Source: Nitrospiraceae bacterium (GTDB taxonomy: Bacteria > Nitrospirota > Nitrospiria > Nitrospirales > UBA8639). Taken from it: a stretch of DNA of 64,000 bases. The stretch spans positions 992,001 to 1,056,000 of the forward strand of contig JACKFF010000001.1 of assembly GCA_020632595.1 (NCBI GenBank). The letters are read 5' to 3'. Under the pieces are notes generated by a model, which saw nothing but the letters and a program-made list of their open reading frames with translations, was not told where the DNA came from and did no database searches. Shown piece by piece: positions 1 through 9,091 of the stretch. Numbering within the stretch: the first letter of the stretch is position 1; each line of letters opens with the position of its first letter. Made by a program: the position numbers and the translations under genes.

Positions 1-843
1 AGAAGCGAGAACGCGGCCGGCCTTGAGAAGACTCTTCTCTTCCCGGTCATTCAGAGGTGTAAATGTGCGCGCGCGCCGAAGGTTGTCCTTCAATTCCTCT
101 GGTGTGGCCATTCCGATGACGGCACATGTAACCTTGGGCACGCTCAAAGCATAGCGGAAAGCCATATCTAAATGGGAGAAGGGCATCAAGCAATGGCTTA
201 CGCTGTTTCCCCCTGGCTTTTGCCCCCCTCCAAACACTTTCATGGCAATCAGTCCCAGGCTCAAGCGGTTAGCAACCGTCCACACTCGCTCCTCAAAATT
301 GTAGGTATGTCGGTCGGCAAAATTGACGACATTGAGCAGAACATCGACCTCGACGCGTTGAATGGCATCAGCAAACCTTCCAGGACGATTGTGGCCGGAC
401 AAGCCGATGAATTTGGTCAATCCAAATGATTTGGCTTTGACCAACCCGCGGTAAGCTCCCTTGCGACCAAACACCACGGCGGGATCCATTTTGTCAGCTC
501 CAAGACTGTGCACAAAGACCAAATCTGCGTAATCGGTTTGGAGTTCCTTAAGATTGCGCTCTAAGAGCTTCAGTGCGCCATCATAGGTGGGGTCAAAACA
601 TTTGGTGACTAGAAAAATTTCTTGTCGCCGCCTCTTCAGCAGGTAGCCCAATCGTTCCTGAGCTTTCCCGTATCCGGCAAATTCAGGTGCCGTATCGAAA
701 TATTTTACGCCCGCATTGAGGGCGGCTTCAAATAAATGCACTGCCTCGCGGCGAGTCAGTCGCTTCCCTGCATGCGCAGTCCCAAATCCAAGAATGGGTA
801 AGGATATTCCGGTTTTTCCCAATACTCGTGTCGGCAGAGTCAT
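1..843 (-). CDS. Aldo/keto reductase family protein (C-terminus cut by window edge)
   Basis: Reading from an ATG at 843 toward the left edge gives 281 codons without a stop. The N-terminus (RVLGKTGISLPILGFGTAHAG) is the typical first strand of the aldo/keto reductase TIM barrel. The expected catalytic residues are visible: Asp and Tyr in YFDTAPEFAGYG, Lys in LVTKC and His in FVHSL. The family reduces carbonyl compounds with NADPH in the cytosol; the substrate cannot be read from sequence. The distal part (CAVIGMATPEELKDNLRRA) resembles the cofactor-binding end of the YdhF/Tas-like branch. The stop codon lies outside the window. Confidence 0.9.
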   Translation of the reverse strand, partial: MTLPTRVLGKTGISLPILGFGTAHAGKRLTRREAVHLFEAALNAGVKYFDTAPEFAGYGKAQERLGYLLKRRRQEIFLVTKCFDPTYDGALKLLERNLKELQTDYADLVFVHSLGADKMDPAVVFGRKGAYRGLVKAKSFGLTKFIGLSGHNRPGRFADAIQRVEVDVLLNVVNFADRHTYNFEERVWTVANRLSLGLIAMKVFGGGQKPGGNSVSHCLMPFSHLDMAFRYALSVPKVTCAVIGMATPEELKDNLRRARTFTPLNDREEKSLLKAGRVLAS

Positions 844-962
844 AATCAGGCTTTCTTTTCCATTTACTCTAAACTAATGACCGACTCTCCTCTAAATACT
901 CAAACTCATTTGCCTGTTCGGTCAACTCCGGCGAGAAAATTTCTTGTGGAAACGTGCCGCCC

Positions 963-1520
963 CTACCATCCTCCCGTACCCATTGGGCCTTTAAACGGAC
1001 CAACAATTTCCCTGGTCACCCAGCCGCCATAAAACCCGCCCGGTTGGGGCAGCACACGCTCATCATTGACGTAGCATTCCACATGGCCGGGATAAAAGGA
1101 AAAATATCCGGCAATGGATTCAAATCCCGGATAAGGATGAGGATATGTCCAGGCGACGGGCTCCGCCTCTTTCTGCCCTTCAGCCAGTATCCAATACTGA
1201 GCGGTTCCTTTCCATTCACAGAGAGATGACGCGCACGTGAGCACCAGAGCGGACACATCCACATCTGCGGGAGGAAGATAAAAAGTCGGGGGACTCGCCG
1301 TCTCCAAAAATCGAAACGCGGAGCAGGAATCGGCCAGAACCTTCTCCCGAATACGGACCACTACCCGGCGATGATCAGACATCAAACGAGGAGGCCTCGG
1401 ATAATCCCAAACAGATTCCTGGCCAGGAGACGGCTTTTCCGCAAATGGCGGTCTTTCCTGTCCCCGATATTGCCATTTGGAACGAGCCGTACGTAGCCAT
1501 TCAGGCACATGTTGGGTCAT
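963..1520 (-). CDS. DUF427 domain protein
   Basis: A 185-residue protein matching the DUF427 pattern along its length: an ESVWDYPRPPR entry motif, an FLETASPPTFYLPPADV strand, an SLCEWKGTAQYW core, a WTYPHPYPGFESIAGYFSFYPGHV segment and the PQPGGFYGGWVT end. DUF427 proteins are small soluble beta-rich proteins without an established reaction, so no function is assigned. No signal peptide or membrane segment is seen. It is read in the same direction as the genes on both sides, about 120 bp from its neighbour, but an operon is not evident. Confidence 0.88.
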   Translation of the reverse strand: MTQHVPEWLRTARSKWQYRGQERPPFAEKPSPGQESVWDYPRPPRLMSDHRRVVVRIREKVLADSCSAFRFLETASPPTFYLPPADVDVSALVLTCASSLCEWKGTAQYWILAEGQKEAEPVAWTYPHPYPGFESIAGYFSFYPGHVECYVNDERVLPQPGGFYGGWVTREIVGPFKGPMGTGGW

Positions 1521-1574
1521 ACGATTCCCAAGGTTTTCCGGAAAAGTGATGGGGGCATCATCGTCCTCATTCGG

Positions 1575-1727
1575 TTATTCAAATGTCAGGATGGCCCAGG
1601 ATGCCCATAGGATAATTAACAATTCACCGAGGAGAAAACAGCCCAAAGCTGCGAGAAGCATTTTGTACAACATGGGTGCCATGCGTTGTTCGAAAGGCTC
1701 TTTGTGATTGGAATGTCTCAACGCCAT
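1575..1727 (-). CDS. Small single-pass membrane protein (hypothetical)
   Basis: Fifty codons starting at an ATG that has a GAGGGAG-like ribosome site immediately upstream. A longer in-frame start at 1781 is possible but lacks a ribosome site. The C-terminal half (MLYKMLLAALGCFLLGELLI and the following residues) forms one strong transmembrane helix after a short charged N-terminus. I do not recognise a family. It sits between a DUF427 gene and a lipoprotein gene on the same strand. The call rests on the start signal and the hydrophobic segment only, so it could be spurious. Confidence 0.4.
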   Translation of the reverse strand: MALRHSNHKEPFEQRMAPMLYKMLLAALGCFLLGELLIILWASWAILTFE

Positions 1728-1807
1728 TGGCTCCCTCAATTTCGAAACAATCATTCTTGATTTGCAGGCGGGGCTGGTCAATCAAACTCCAGAGTGTTTG
1801 ATGTTGC

Positions 1808-2674
1808 CTACCCGATCAATCCATGTATATCGTGGATCAACCCTTGCAGCTTTCTTGAAAAATGTGCCCGCTGATTCCGAGTCAGAATCCGGTCAATGTC
1901 CAGGACGGCCCGTTGAACTCCTTCACGCCATTTCCTGAAGACCACGAGATATTCCTCCGTGGCACCGGCCTTGGAATCGGCCAGCCACTGAAAGAGACCC
2001 TGTTCCAAGCTAAAAGAATCATGGGAAAAACAAAGAAGCTCAAGCAATTGTTCCTGGCGGCTCTTTCGATGGGCCAGCCACGCATCCGTGGTATCGGGGA
2101 TGCTCCTTATTCTTTCACGAATATATGCCTCTTGGTCCACCGACAACTCTCCCACCCAGGTTGTCAGGGTTTCCGATGTTGTTTCCACGCGTTTATCCAA
2201 ACGCACTTCCGGATCCTCTCCGATTTCGGACACAAGCCGTCGATAGTCTTGATCCAACATTTCTTCGAAATGATGAATTTGGGCAGGCGTGAGAGTGGCT
2301 AAAAATGCCGCACCCGGTGGAGAGGCTCGCCTGGCAAGATGAATACGAAAGTCTTCAACCGATGCAAAGATGTACTCCAGCTCTGCCTGACTCAGTTCAT
2401 TTTTCGAAAATTCATCTATTTGACCGAGAAATTGGGCATACTGGGGAAGTTGTCGGTCACGATGCCAGCCATGAAATGCCTTGACCTGAATATCCAAATA
2501 ATTTTCCTGAGAGGCAGACAGAGCAAAATACCTATCCAGTTTCCATAGGAGGATCCAGTCCGCCGTCGAATATGTGATGTGGAGAGTGTTACAAGAAACC
2601 AGCAAGGGGCATAAAAGCAGAATTCTGAACAACCCCAGCCAGTATGACCCAAGGAAGCAACCAAAACCTTTCAT
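1808..2674 (-). CDS. DUF6279-type lipoprotein
   Basis: A 288-residue protein with a type II signal peptide: hydrophobic residues 13-27 lead into the lipobox LLVSC, so Cys28 should be lipidated. The mature part is alpha-helical and begins STADWILLWKLDRYFALSASQ, followed by RDRQLPQYAQFL. This is the pattern of DUF6279 lipoproteins, which recognisably pair an 'xADWLLLxxxDRYxxL' helix with a repeated helical body. The biochemical role of the family is unknown. An AAGGACC-like ribosome site precedes the ATG. The protein is probably anchored to the outer membrane, since the residue after Cys is Asn rather than Asp. Confidence 0.82.
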   Translation of the reverse strand: MKGFGCFLGSYWLGLFRILLLCPLLVSCNTLHITYSTADWILLWKLDRYFALSASQENYLDIQVKAFHGWHRDRQLPQYAQFLGQIDEFSKNELSQAELEYIFASVEDFRIHLARRASPPGAAFLATLTPAQIHHFEEMLDQDYRRLVSEIGEDPEVRLDKRVETTSETLTTWVGELSVDQEAYIRERIRSIPDTTDAWLAHRKSRQEQLLELLCFSHDSFSLEQGLFQWLADSKAGATEEYLVVFRKWREGVQRAVLDIDRILTRNQRAHFSRKLQGLIHDIHGLIG

Positions 2675-2845
2675 CGTGGTCCTTGAAAAAGTTCCGGCCG
2701 ATGACCACCCCTTCCTTCTATTTTACCCTGACCGGTCACCTCTAATCAGCCATGAGGTGGGTTTCAAGTGAATTTCATATGCTGGCAGAAGGAAATTAAA
2801 GGGGGCAAAGTGCGCCAGGGCGATACTGGTCTCACTCAGGCCACT

Positions 2846-3487
2846 TTAAGCCGAAAAGGCCAAAGCCCGTTCGATATCCGTACGGATTTTTTCGGAAAGG
2901 GGGACAACATCGGAAGAATACCGGGCAATGACCTTGCCCGTCCGGTCTACAAGGAACTTTTCGAAATTATACCGGACTTGTTTATCGGCAGGGCCCTGGG
3001 ACGTTAAATAGGCAAAGAGAGGATGCCGATCACTCCCTCGCACACGGGTCTTGGCAAACAGAGGAAAGTCGACCCCGAATTGTGTGGTGGCAAAGAGGGC
3101 AATCTCCTCATTGGTCTCGAGTTCCTGCCCCCCAAAATCGTTGGAAGGGAAAGCCAAGACTTCCAAGCCCTGAGACTGATACTGACGGTAGAGTATCTGT
3201 AATTCCCTCAACTGTGCTGTATATCCGCAACGACTGGCCGTATTCACAATGAGAAGCACCTTGCCCTGAAACCGTTCAAGGGACACCGGCTGGGCCGAGA
3301 TATCAAAAAGAGTGAAGTCATAGACGCTCTGCGCCCTATTCTGTCGATTAGTAGTCGTTGACACCGTCGCCGAAGAGGAAACTGGTTGTTCTTTACCTAA
3401 AACGTTCAGGGTGTAAGGATCCTCAAAATTACACCCGTAGATGAAAATAAACATCCAACTCACACAGAGAAAAAGTATGGTTTTCAT
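2846..3487 (-). CDS. Glutathione peroxidase-family lipoprotein (Cys type)
   Basis: A 213-residue thiol peroxidase of the glutathione peroxidase fold. The ATG at 3487 is preferred over an in-frame GTG nine bases upstream because AAAGG lies eight bases before it. A short signal sequence ends at a lipobox-like IYGC, so the enzyme is probably lipid-anchored outside the cytoplasm. The peroxidatic residue is Cys87 in NTASRCGYT, not selenocysteine. The Gln motif is present in AFPSNDFGGQE. The fourth catalytic position, normally Trp in WNF, is Tyr173 in RYNFEKFLVDR. Such Cys-type enzymes usually use thioredoxin to reduce hydroperoxides. No partner gene is adjacent. Confidence 0.9.
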   Translation of the reverse strand: MKTILFLCVSWMFIFIYGCNFEDPYTLNVLGKEQPVSSSATVSTTTNRQNRAQSVYDFTLFDISAQPVSLERFQGKVLLIVNTASRCGYTAQLRELQILYRQYQSQGLEVLAFPSNDFGGQELETNEEIALFATTQFGVDFPLFAKTRVRGSDRHPLFAYLTSQGPADKQVRYNFEKFLVDRTGKVIARYSSDVVPLSEKIRTDIERALAFSA

Positions 3488-4182
3488 TTTTGGCACCTTT
3501 CTGGCTTTTTCATATGCACAGAAGTGGTTTTCAATTCACCACGTGAACCGCTCCCAATTCTTTTGATTCCTTATTCCTTTACTCTACTTCCGCTCATGAG
3601 CATGAAACCAACACATTCAGTCCAATCCTTAGACAAGCTCATTGTGCCCCCGGATCCGCTTCAGACAACCAGCGTTTTGCTTGACCGAATTACCCGAGGA
3701 CCGGAAATCTATCTAAGTCTCAGTTCAGCCGTGAGAACATTTAGCTGAGAGAAAAGGTCCAATAGAACAACATAATTTTGTCAAAGAGGAAAATGGAAAA
3801 ACGATACCTGGAGAGAAATGAGCATTTGTCCAGGTTTCTGGCCGAGAGGAAGGATCCCAGAACCCTTTAATTTAAGTTTTGGTACTGCAAAAGCGGTATA
3901 ACCGAATATCGATTATTGGAGTGGGTGGGTGAATGAACGATTATGAAATTTTTTCGAGAAAAATTCCTGACATGAATGACATGAATTTCATCTCTTTGAA
4001 ATTGTCAAATTCTCCCATGACTTACTCTGTGCCCTGCCGATAAGGAATGGCACGACAAAAGCGGGACAATCGCTCTATGCTCAATCCTTTCAGGCCAACA
4101 ACATTCATTGTCGTCTTTGATTTTGTCACCCCGAGAAGGTGACGCACCCAAGCTGAATTTCCAATACGTTTTCACTAGGGGA
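3488..4182. other. Intergenic region, 695 bp, no gene supported
   Basis: Lies between the divergent-facing start of the glutathione peroxidase gene and the end of the dab operon. Short open frames here lack ribosome sites and family resemblance. It should contain the promoter of the peroxidase gene near 3500-3600, but I cannot place it. I see no convincing terminator hairpin for the dab operon. Confidence 0.5.
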
Positions 4183-4515
4183 TCAGGAATCGGTAGATAA
4201 AAAATGATCGGGCCTCAAAACACTGGCATCCAGGACAAACACGCTTCCCGAATGCCGCTCGAGGAAGGGCTTGAGCGCCGAGAGGATGGCCTCCAGCTTA
4301 TCCTCGGGAACCACGGTCAGGACCATTTGCAAACTGCTCGTATCGTTAAACATGAGGTGGCCCTCATGATATCCGCTATGCCCTTTTCCCGAAATATTAC
4401 TAAAGACCGTATACCCGCTGGCCTTGATTCGATCCAGGACATCTGTGACAAAACGGATATGCTCTCCTTCAAGAACGATTTTTATCTCTTTCATGGGGTA
4501 CAGCCTGATGCTCAT
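4183..4515 (-). CDS. PII-like regulatory protein of the DAB operon
   Basis: A 110-residue ferredoxin-fold protein whose beginning (MKEIKIVLEGEHIRFVTDVLDRIKASG) and middle (GYTVFSNISGKGHSGYHEG) resemble PII signalling proteins, with a variable T-loop region at about residues 40-55 and the VPEDKLEAILSALKPFLE helix after it. A GAGGAGG ribosome site is 11 bases before the ATG. It is the last gene of the dabB-dabA run, 27 bp after dabA. PII-like proteins beside carbon-uptake genes bind adenine nucleotides and, in studied cases, bicarbonate. By context it should gate or report on DabAB activity. There is no classical uridylylated-Tyr T-loop that I can recognise. Confidence 0.8.
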   Translation of the reverse strand: MSIRLYPMKEIKIVLEGEHIRFVTDVLDRIKASGYTVFSNISGKGHSGYHEGHLMFNDTSSLQMVLTVVPEDKLEAILSALKPFLERHSGSVFVLDASVLRPDHFLSTDS

Positions 4516-4542
4516 GACGTCGCATGCCTCCTCGAAATTTAA

Positions 4543-7500
4543 TTAATGAATGATCCGCCAGTCGTCGGATGAATGGTACAAAAAGAATTCCATGGTGACC
4601 GGGTCCAGGGCCACCAGATTGATCCACTGTTTTCCGATTAATTTTTGTAAGAGATCCTGCCTCGCAATGATGCCGGAGATGTGCTCCAGGGGGGCCTCAA
4701 TGATGGCAAAGAGTCGCATCGGTTCATGGTAGGGCTTAGAGCCATCATAAACGGTTTGCAAGGGCAGCCCGATGCGCAAGTCACTTTGTGACCCATACAT
4801 CACCCCGAACCGCCCGACGACGTTATGGTACACCTTGCTCCCGGATCCGTATACCTCAGGATCCACCGTTGAAAAATAATGTTCCATATTGATCCAATTG
4901 CCGACAATCAGGGGCGCCGTCATGATAATTTCCAAATATCTTCCCGTGGGGTCCTGCAGGTAATCATAGGAATGCAAAAAGGTTCGCCCTTCCAGGTTTA
5001 GACCCCTCGTCAATATCCGCCGGCCGATGATGAACGCCGAGTGTCTCGACAAACCCCATTCGGGCCTTACCTGCGACCAGTCAAAACTTCGTCGTTTGGC
5101 GAGGCTGGAACTTCTCGACAACGACGGAGTGCCATATGCGTCCGGAAGGCGACTCAATCGCTCCTGACTGTTCCGGCGTCCCGCTTCCTCCAGATCGTGT
5201 TGAAGGCGTAGGAGGTCTTTCCGGTGAGTGGCGGGCACATCCTCCAAATCGTACAATTCCACCTCGTCGGTGGTGGTATTGTGCTGCCCCGGGAGAAAAT
5301 GCGTGTCCGGCGGAATATGGATGTCCTTCTGGGCGAGAAGCTGCCGGACACGAGGTTTATTGGCCATGGCCACAAAAGCCCGTGCATTGGCGATGCCCTC
5401 ATTGCCACCGCAAGCCCCGCAGTCCAGAGCCGACTCATAGGGATTGTTTTCCGATTCGCTCCCATGAGCGCAAATCAACACCAGCCTGGCAAAGCCTTTG
5501 GTAAACCCGATAATCCGCAAGGCGGTTTCCACAAAATAAGCCTGTTCATTGGTGGTAAAACCTCCCTGGGTGATCCGATTCATGCGTCGGCTAACAGCCC
5601 GGTGATGAATCCCATAGTCTTTTCGTAAGTCTGCGAGAAACTCCTCATGGCTGACGGCATTCCACCCTAACAACCGGTACAGGGCATCTTCCTCCGTGCT
5701 ATCCATTTCAAGCTGATACAAGGCCTGTTTCCGAAGTCGATCCACCTGATCATGCGAAATAACCAAACCCAGACGTCCGTATCGTTCGATCATGAGACGA
5801 TAAATAGCCGATCGATGTTCGGAGGCCACCATCTCTTCCGCTTCTTCCTGAGACAACTTGTCAACGGTCAACGTGGTCCCAATCGGAATCGCAAACCATT
5901 CCTTCAACCAGGCGGTTAAAGTCCGGTACCAGGCAGGCGCCACGGTCTGGCCAAAGAGTCTCAGGCCGAAAAACCAACCGATCGCCTCGACCATGACATA
6001 CGGCGTAATCACATTTTCTTTCAAATCGTGAAGCAGGGCATGTCCGGTCTTAGCCAGATTCTGACGTGCGAGAAATCGTTCAGCCGCTTTACCCTGATAG
6101 GCCCTGGGAATCTCCCTGACCCGGTGTTTAGGTTTGAGCAGGACCGGACATTGATCCGTTTCCTGTTCACTAGCGAACCCCTGATAGCAGATGGGAATAC
6201 CGAAAAATCCTGCAAATCCGAACGTTTCATTTCCCCCCACTTCTTCAAGATGCCGCCGGAACCCCTCGGAGCGCACATCAATGCAAAACATGGCCTGGGC
6301 CGGAGGTCTGGCCGCTCCGGTTGTTTCCTGCTGGGCGTCACTTTCGTACACGATGGCCAAATTGGGTGATAGGGTCTTGACGAAGCCTTTCAAATAACTC
6401 GTCTCGAACGCCTGCAGCCAGATGGGACCATGCTTGGATTCGGGAAAATTGGAGATCCAATCCAATAACATATCAAGGGTCTCAGGCGCGCAATCCGCCA
6501 CATCCTTCAGATCAAGCTCCAGCGAGCCAGCCAGATGGCGAAGCATCAACGCGTGGCCCTTGGCCGTGACATCCTGTTGAAGCGTTCCCCATTTGGCGTC
6601 CGCTTCCCGTCCCAAGGCATCAAGTGCCGGCAAAGAAAGAGGGGTTGTGGTGAACAAAGACTCGTCCAAGGCGGGAAGCATATCCGGATTGAGCCTTCCG
6701 GTACGAAACGCCTGGTAGAGCCCGAACCCGCATGAAAAATCTTCAAGGGAAGACACGATGGCCGGATAGGTGCCGGGAATCCCGAGTCGATGTTGACAAA
6801 CCCTATGCACAAACTCACGCTCGTAAAAGAGGCGAACCGCCAGATATTGAACCAGATCGATGGGAAAAGCATTCTGCCATTCATGGTCAACCTGGTCGGC
6901 ACGCCACTTCAGAAATCCGGTCCATCCCGGCAACTGGGCCAAATGCAAAGTAAACACGTTGCTCCAGACACTCTGGGGAAGACCCAAGGCTTGGAGGCAA
7001 GCCAACACGGCATCTTCCGACCGGTCCGGGAGCTGTTGAAGCTTGCGTTTCCAATCCGGGATGCCCTGCAAGAATCCGGCGCCGTCCTGCTGAGCCAAGA
7101 CCTTCCAACCGCCATAAAAAGTTTTTTCACGCATGGGCATGGGCCAGGGGGCGTGCCCCTGATCCAGAAACCCCGCACACCATTTGATGAGTTCCTGATT
7201 GATTTCCTCCTGAATGGAGGTTTCACACATGTGATCGCACCATGCAGCCAGCGTCTGTTGGGTCGCCAGATTCTGCCGTGCTTGATCTGCCTGTTGACGC
7301 AATGAAACGTGAGCGTCCCGATGGGTGCCACGGGACTGAAGGGCGGTGAATAACACCGTCACATGCGGGTCTTCGCACGCCTTGCCATACACCGCATCCC
7401 TGACATCGGGAGGCACCATGCCGGTGCCATGAATCAGGAGCGTCCGCAAAATTTCGAGGTGGGAAACGTTCCGTGTGCCGATCGTGACAAAATGATTCCC

Positions 7501-7794
7501 GGCGAATGGCCCGACCGCATCGGTGATCGCGTTTTCCAAGATCCGGCCCTGCCGGTACAGGTCACGGAATTCCCGATTGGATAAATAGCCTCGCCCCCCC
7601 AGAAAGGTTTCGGCCTGGGCAATCGCCTCGTGGATATGCAAATGTTCCAGGCCATGCAGGGGATTGTGGTGAATGAAGGTCTGCATGGGCCAGAACTGAG
7701 AAATCGATTCCCCCGCCAAATGAATCAGCGATCTAACCTCAATACGCTCGATATCCTTAAATGACTGAAGTTCCTGCGCCGTGGCAACCGTCAT
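4543..7794 (-). CDS. dabA: Inorganic carbon uptake protein DabA (DUF2309)
   Basis: A 1083-residue DUF2309 protein, the cytoplasmic carbonic-anhydrase-like subunit of the DAB system, which is thought to hydrate CO2 to bicarbonate one way at the expense of a cation gradient. The beta-carbonic-anhydrase-like zinc ligands and partner are visible: Cys504 and Asp506 in MFCIDVRSEG, and His777 and Cys792 in the CAHGSESENN...LDCGACGG stretch. The N-terminal HNPLHGLEHL motif and C-terminal GRFGVMYGSQSDLRIGLPLQ are also typical. It is longer than many DabA proteins (about 800 residues), as in other DUF2309 members outside Proteobacteria. It follows the NuoM-like gene by 42 bp and precedes the PII-like gene. 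Confidence 0.95.
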   Translation of the reverse strand: MTVATAQELQSFKDIERIEVRSLIHLAGESISQFWPMQTFIHHNPLHGLEHLHIHEAIAQAETFLGGRGYLSNREFRDLYRQGRILENAITDAVGPFAGNHFVTIGTRNVSHLEILRTLLIHGTGMVPPDVRDAVYGKACEDPHVTVLFTALQSRGTHRDAHVSLRQQADQARQNLATQQTLAAWCDHMCETSIQEEINQELIKWCAGFLDQGHAPWPMPMREKTFYGGWKVLAQQDGAGFLQGIPDWKRKLQQLPDRSEDAVLACLQALGLPQSVWSNVFTLHLAQLPGWTGFLKWRADQVDHEWQNAFPIDLVQYLAVRLFYEREFVHRVCQHRLGIPGTYPAIVSSLEDFSCGFGLYQAFRTGRLNPDMLPALDESLFTTTPLSLPALDALGREADAKWGTLQQDVTAKGHALMLRHLAGSLELDLKDVADCAPETLDMLLDWISNFPESKHGPIWLQAFETSYLKGFVKTLSPNLAIVYESDAQQETTGAARPPAQAMFCIDVRSEGFRRHLEEVGGNETFGFAGFFGIPICYQGFASEQETDQCPVLLKPKHRVREIPRAYQGKAAERFLARQNLAKTGHALLHDLKENVITPYVMVEAIGWFFGLRLFGQTVAPAWYRTLTAWLKEWFAIPIGTTLTVDKLSQEEAEEMVASEHRSAIYRLMIERYGRLGLVISHDQVDRLRKQALYQLEMDSTEEDALYRLLGWNAVSHEEFLADLRKDYGIHHRAVSRRMNRITQGGFTTNEQAYFVETALRIIGFTKGFARLVLICAHGSESENNPYESALDCGACGGNEGIANARAFVAMANKPRVRQLLAQKDIHIPPDTHFLPGQHNTTTDEVELYDLEDVPATHRKDLLRLQHDLEEAGRRNSQERLSRLPDAYGTPSLSRSSSLAKRRSFDWSQVRPEWGLSRHSAFIIGRRILTRGLNLEGRTFLHSYDYLQDPTGRYLEIIMTAPLIVGNWINMEHYFSTVDPEVYGSGSKVYHNVVGRFGVMYGSQSDLRIGLPLQTVYDGSKPYHEPMRLFAIIEAPLEHISGIIARQDLLQKLIGKQWINLVALDPVTMEFFLYHSSDDWRIIH

Positions 7795-7836
7795 CTTCTG
7801 CGTCCTCTGGTGTGTGGCATCATCCGTTCAACACAG

Positions 7837-9081
7837 TTAGGCCAGCATGGCAAGCAATCCTGCCATGCCCATCAACAACAATAGTGTCCACAGTTCATAA
7901 AACGATAAATCATAATCGGGAACATCGGATCGGGGTTTTCCGAATGCGGTCCGATGCAGTAGCGTGGTAAAGACCCAACTGATTGAGAGCCACACCGTAA
8001 ACACCAACAACCAAACCGGAAGCAGGGCGTGTGACCCGGAAACGTCGAACGGGAGAGTCCTAAACCCGCCAACCATCGGCAGCACCGGCAACAGCATGAT
8101 AAGAGAGATCAGGAACGTAAAGACCCCCCGAAAACGTGGCAGCCCCGAACCCAACCCTTGCAGCGTGACCAGATTATGTGTCCCGTATCGTTCATATAAA
8201 AAGGCATACGAACACAACATCGCACTCATCAACAACGCGACCGCGATCCCGAACGGAATTCCCCAGACGGCAATGTGTGGCAACTCACCGATCAACCCCC
8301 ATAGTAATGCGAGGAGGGTAATGGTGGCATTGGCGATGCTTTCACGAGGAAGAAGGTGCCCCATGGCTTTCAGTGAGGTATAGATGGCGCTTGCCAGCGC
8401 AAGCACCGGAATAAGCTCCATCCCATCCAAAGGGAGAAGGCCTTCCAGGTCCTTGAGGCGGGACAGCCCCGAAGCCAGCCAGACCACAACCCAGACACCG
8501 GCAAGCGATTCCCGGGAAGATCTGACGATTCCCAAAAATGGCAGATGAAAAGGAACCAGCGGCAAAAAGGTGATCAACAGAAACAGCACTCCGACAATGT
8601 GAACGCCTTCCTCCATGAAGACCGCCAGAACTTCGAGTATCATGGCGAAGAAAACATGCACCAGGGCCAGGCTCTTTTGAAGCGAGGCGACCATATGCCG
8701 GGCCAGAATAAACCCGGCATAACCGAGAAGGCCGATCAGGCATAGCCCCTTGATCGGTTCCACATTGAACACGCCCCCCAGGCCGAGTCCCCCAAGCAAA
8801 ATGATGGGCGCCACGTCACCGGAGCCTTCTGTTGAGTCTTTTTGACCAAAGATGCCGCAGAAACAGGCAAGCAGAATCGCGGCGGCCAGGAAAATTGAAG
8901 AGGAATCGGATGTGGTGTTCCATCCGAGCAAGCCCAGGACTCCGCTGGCCACCAAAATGGCAGAGATCCCGATCCCCCACAAAGCCGAAGGCACGTTTCG
9001 CCCGGTTGTGTTTTCTGCCATTAGAAGACCCGGATCGGCAGAGAGAAGCACAGAGTGGTTATTTTTAAAAGACATGCTCAT
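7837..9081 (-). CDS. NuoM/Mrp-like membrane protein of the DAB operon
   Basis: About 414 residues (start at 9081, 10 bp after the dabB stop; an in-frame start at 9159 would overlap dabB and is less likely). After a 30-residue polar N-terminus it is nearly all transmembrane, with roughly twelve predicted helices. The C-terminal third (YERYGTHNLVTLQGLGSGLP, then FLISLIMLLPVLPMVGGF) resembles the end of NuoM/MrpD-type proton-channel subunits. The conserved Glu/Lys motifs of full antiporter subunits are hard to find, so it may be a degenerate structural relative. Known DAB systems are described as DabA plus DabB; this protein would be a third component encoded between them. Function inferred from context. 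Confidence 0.75.
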   Translation of the reverse strand: MSMSFKNNHSVLLSADPGLLMAENTTGRNVPSALWGIGISAILVASGVLGLLGWNTTSDSSSIFLAAAILLACFCGIFGQKDSTEGSGDVAPIILLGGLGLGGVFNVEPIKGLCLIGLLGYAGFILARHMVASLQKSLALVHVFFAMILEVLAVFMEEGVHIVGVLFLLITFLPLVPFHLPFLGIVRSSRESLAGVWVVVWLASGLSRLKDLEGLLPLDGMELIPVLALASAIYTSLKAMGHLLPRESIANATITLLALLWGLIGELPHIAVWGIPFGIAVALLMSAMLCSYAFLYERYGTHNLVTLQGLGSGLPRFRGVFTFLISLIMLLPVLPMVGGFRTLPFDVSGSHALLPVWLLVFTVWLSISWVFTTLLHRTAFGKPRSDVPDYDLSFYELWTLLLLMGMAGLLAMLA

Positions 9082-9091
9082 CTGACCAGGG

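Noticed and set aside
3524..3748. Possible 74-residue gene upstream of the glutathione peroxidase
   Set aside because: No ribosome site, no domain, and it overlaps the likely promoter region of the peroxidase gene.
3915..3945. Similarity between about 3920 and about 12487 (GGGTGGGTG then ATGxACGAT)
   Set aside because: About 21 of 24 bases agree, but one such pair is expected by chance in a window of this size, and flanks do not extend the match.
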